Below are positions 5,344 to 5,481 of a stretch of 5,481 nucleotides of DNA, piece after piece. The translations under genes were made by a program, and so were the position numbers. Numbering within the stretch: position 1 is the stretch's first letter; every line of letters begins with the position of its first letter. The notes beneath the pieces were generated by a model. That model made no database searches. It was not told where the DNA came from and was given only the letters and a program-made list of their open reading frames with translations. The stretch comes from Paracoccaceae bacterium (lineage in GTDB: Bacteria; Pseudomonadota; Alphaproteobacteria; Rhodobacterales; Rhodobacteraceae), in assembly GCA_007131945.1 (NCBI GenBank), contig SLPP01000202.1, positions 1 through 5,481 of the forward strand, written 5' to 3'.

Positions 5344-5481
5344 ATGTCCGGTGATTGCAAGCCACTGACCGAGTTGCCGCCGCGCGGGATCGACCGCCGC
5401 AGGCTGCTCGCCGGGCTCGCCGGCGGGCTTGCTCTCGGCGCCGCGGGACCGGTCGCGGCGCTGGCGCCCGAGCGCGCGCCA
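5344..5481 (+). CDS. N-terminus of an exported protein, possibly D-alanyl-D-alanine carboxypeptidase
   Basis: The first 46 codons of a gene that runs off the window. A polar segment (residues 1-16) is followed by IDRRRLLAGLAGGLALGAAG, an arginine-rich n-region leading into a hydrophobic core and an Ala-rich tail (PVAALAPERAP) with a likely signal-peptidase site near ALA. The RRRLLAG start resembles a twin-arginine signal but is not a perfect S/T-RR-x-F-L-K match, so Sec or Tat export is open. In Rhodobacterales a PBP4-type D-alanyl-D-alanine carboxypeptidase often follows nadD with a similar signal; that identity is inferred from context only, since no catalytic part is present. ATG 5344 follows a modest GGGGA at -9 to -5, and the next in-frame codons offer no better start. 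Confidence 0.6.
   Translation, partial: MSGDCKPLTELPPRGIDRRRLLAGLAGGLALGAAGPVAALAPERAP

Noticed and set aside
2645..5365. A 906-codon open frame on the - strand that could suggest a TctC fusion protein
   Set aside because: Only the last 319 codons resemble a protein family. The upstream part is an arginine-rich out-of-frame reading of the HisA-like gene and of the antisense of nadD. A strong ribosome-binding site and signal peptide mark the real start at 3604.
1..5481. CRISPR arrays, tRNA or rRNA genes, insertion sequences, phage genes
   Set aside because: I saw no regularly spaced repeats, cloverleaf-like segments, transposase motifs or terminal inverted repeats. Gene content and base composition are uniform and look chromosomal.

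Overview
The window is very GC-rich DNA with the compact layout of a bacterial chromosome. The NadD and HisA-type sequences most resemble those of Rhodobacterales (Paracoccaceae), so an alphaproteobacterium is the likely source. That placement is inferred from remembered family sequences, not from a search.

Layout: (1) Positions 1-414, + strand: the last 137 codons of a mostly helical protein I do not recognise. (2) Positions 415-673: a gap between convergent genes with two adjacent strong inverted repeats, probably a shared termination zone. (3) Positions 674-3604, - strand: a complete tripartite tricarboxylate transporter in the order tctC-tctB-tctA. The periplasmic binding protein comes first, then the small and large membrane subunits. 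The genes overlap by 8 and 1 nt. (4) Positions 3712-4455, - strand: a HisA/HisF-type TIM-barrel protein. It keeps the phosphate-binding loops and one catalytic Asp of HisA, but has Gln at the other catalytic Asp position and has lost the Arg-Asp-Gly loop. (5) Positions 4456-4639: a divergent control region with one inverted repeat overlapping the HisA-like ribosome-binding site and a second in front of nadD. (6) Positions 4640-5257, + strand: nadD, nicotinate-nucleotide adenylyltransferase. (7) Positions 5344-5481, + strand: the N-terminus of an exported protein with an arginine-rich signal peptide, possibly a D-alanyl-D-alanine carboxypeptidase.

The transporter is the coherent system here. 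TctC would capture a small carboxylate in the periplasm, and TctA/TctB would import it using an ion gradient. A candidate promoter lies directly before tctC, so the transporter may be transcribed alone or together with the HisA-like gene 107 nt upstream. nadD and the following gene point the other way and look like housekeeping functions. The part most worth pursuing is the divergent HisA paralogue and its placement beside an orphan-substrate transporter.
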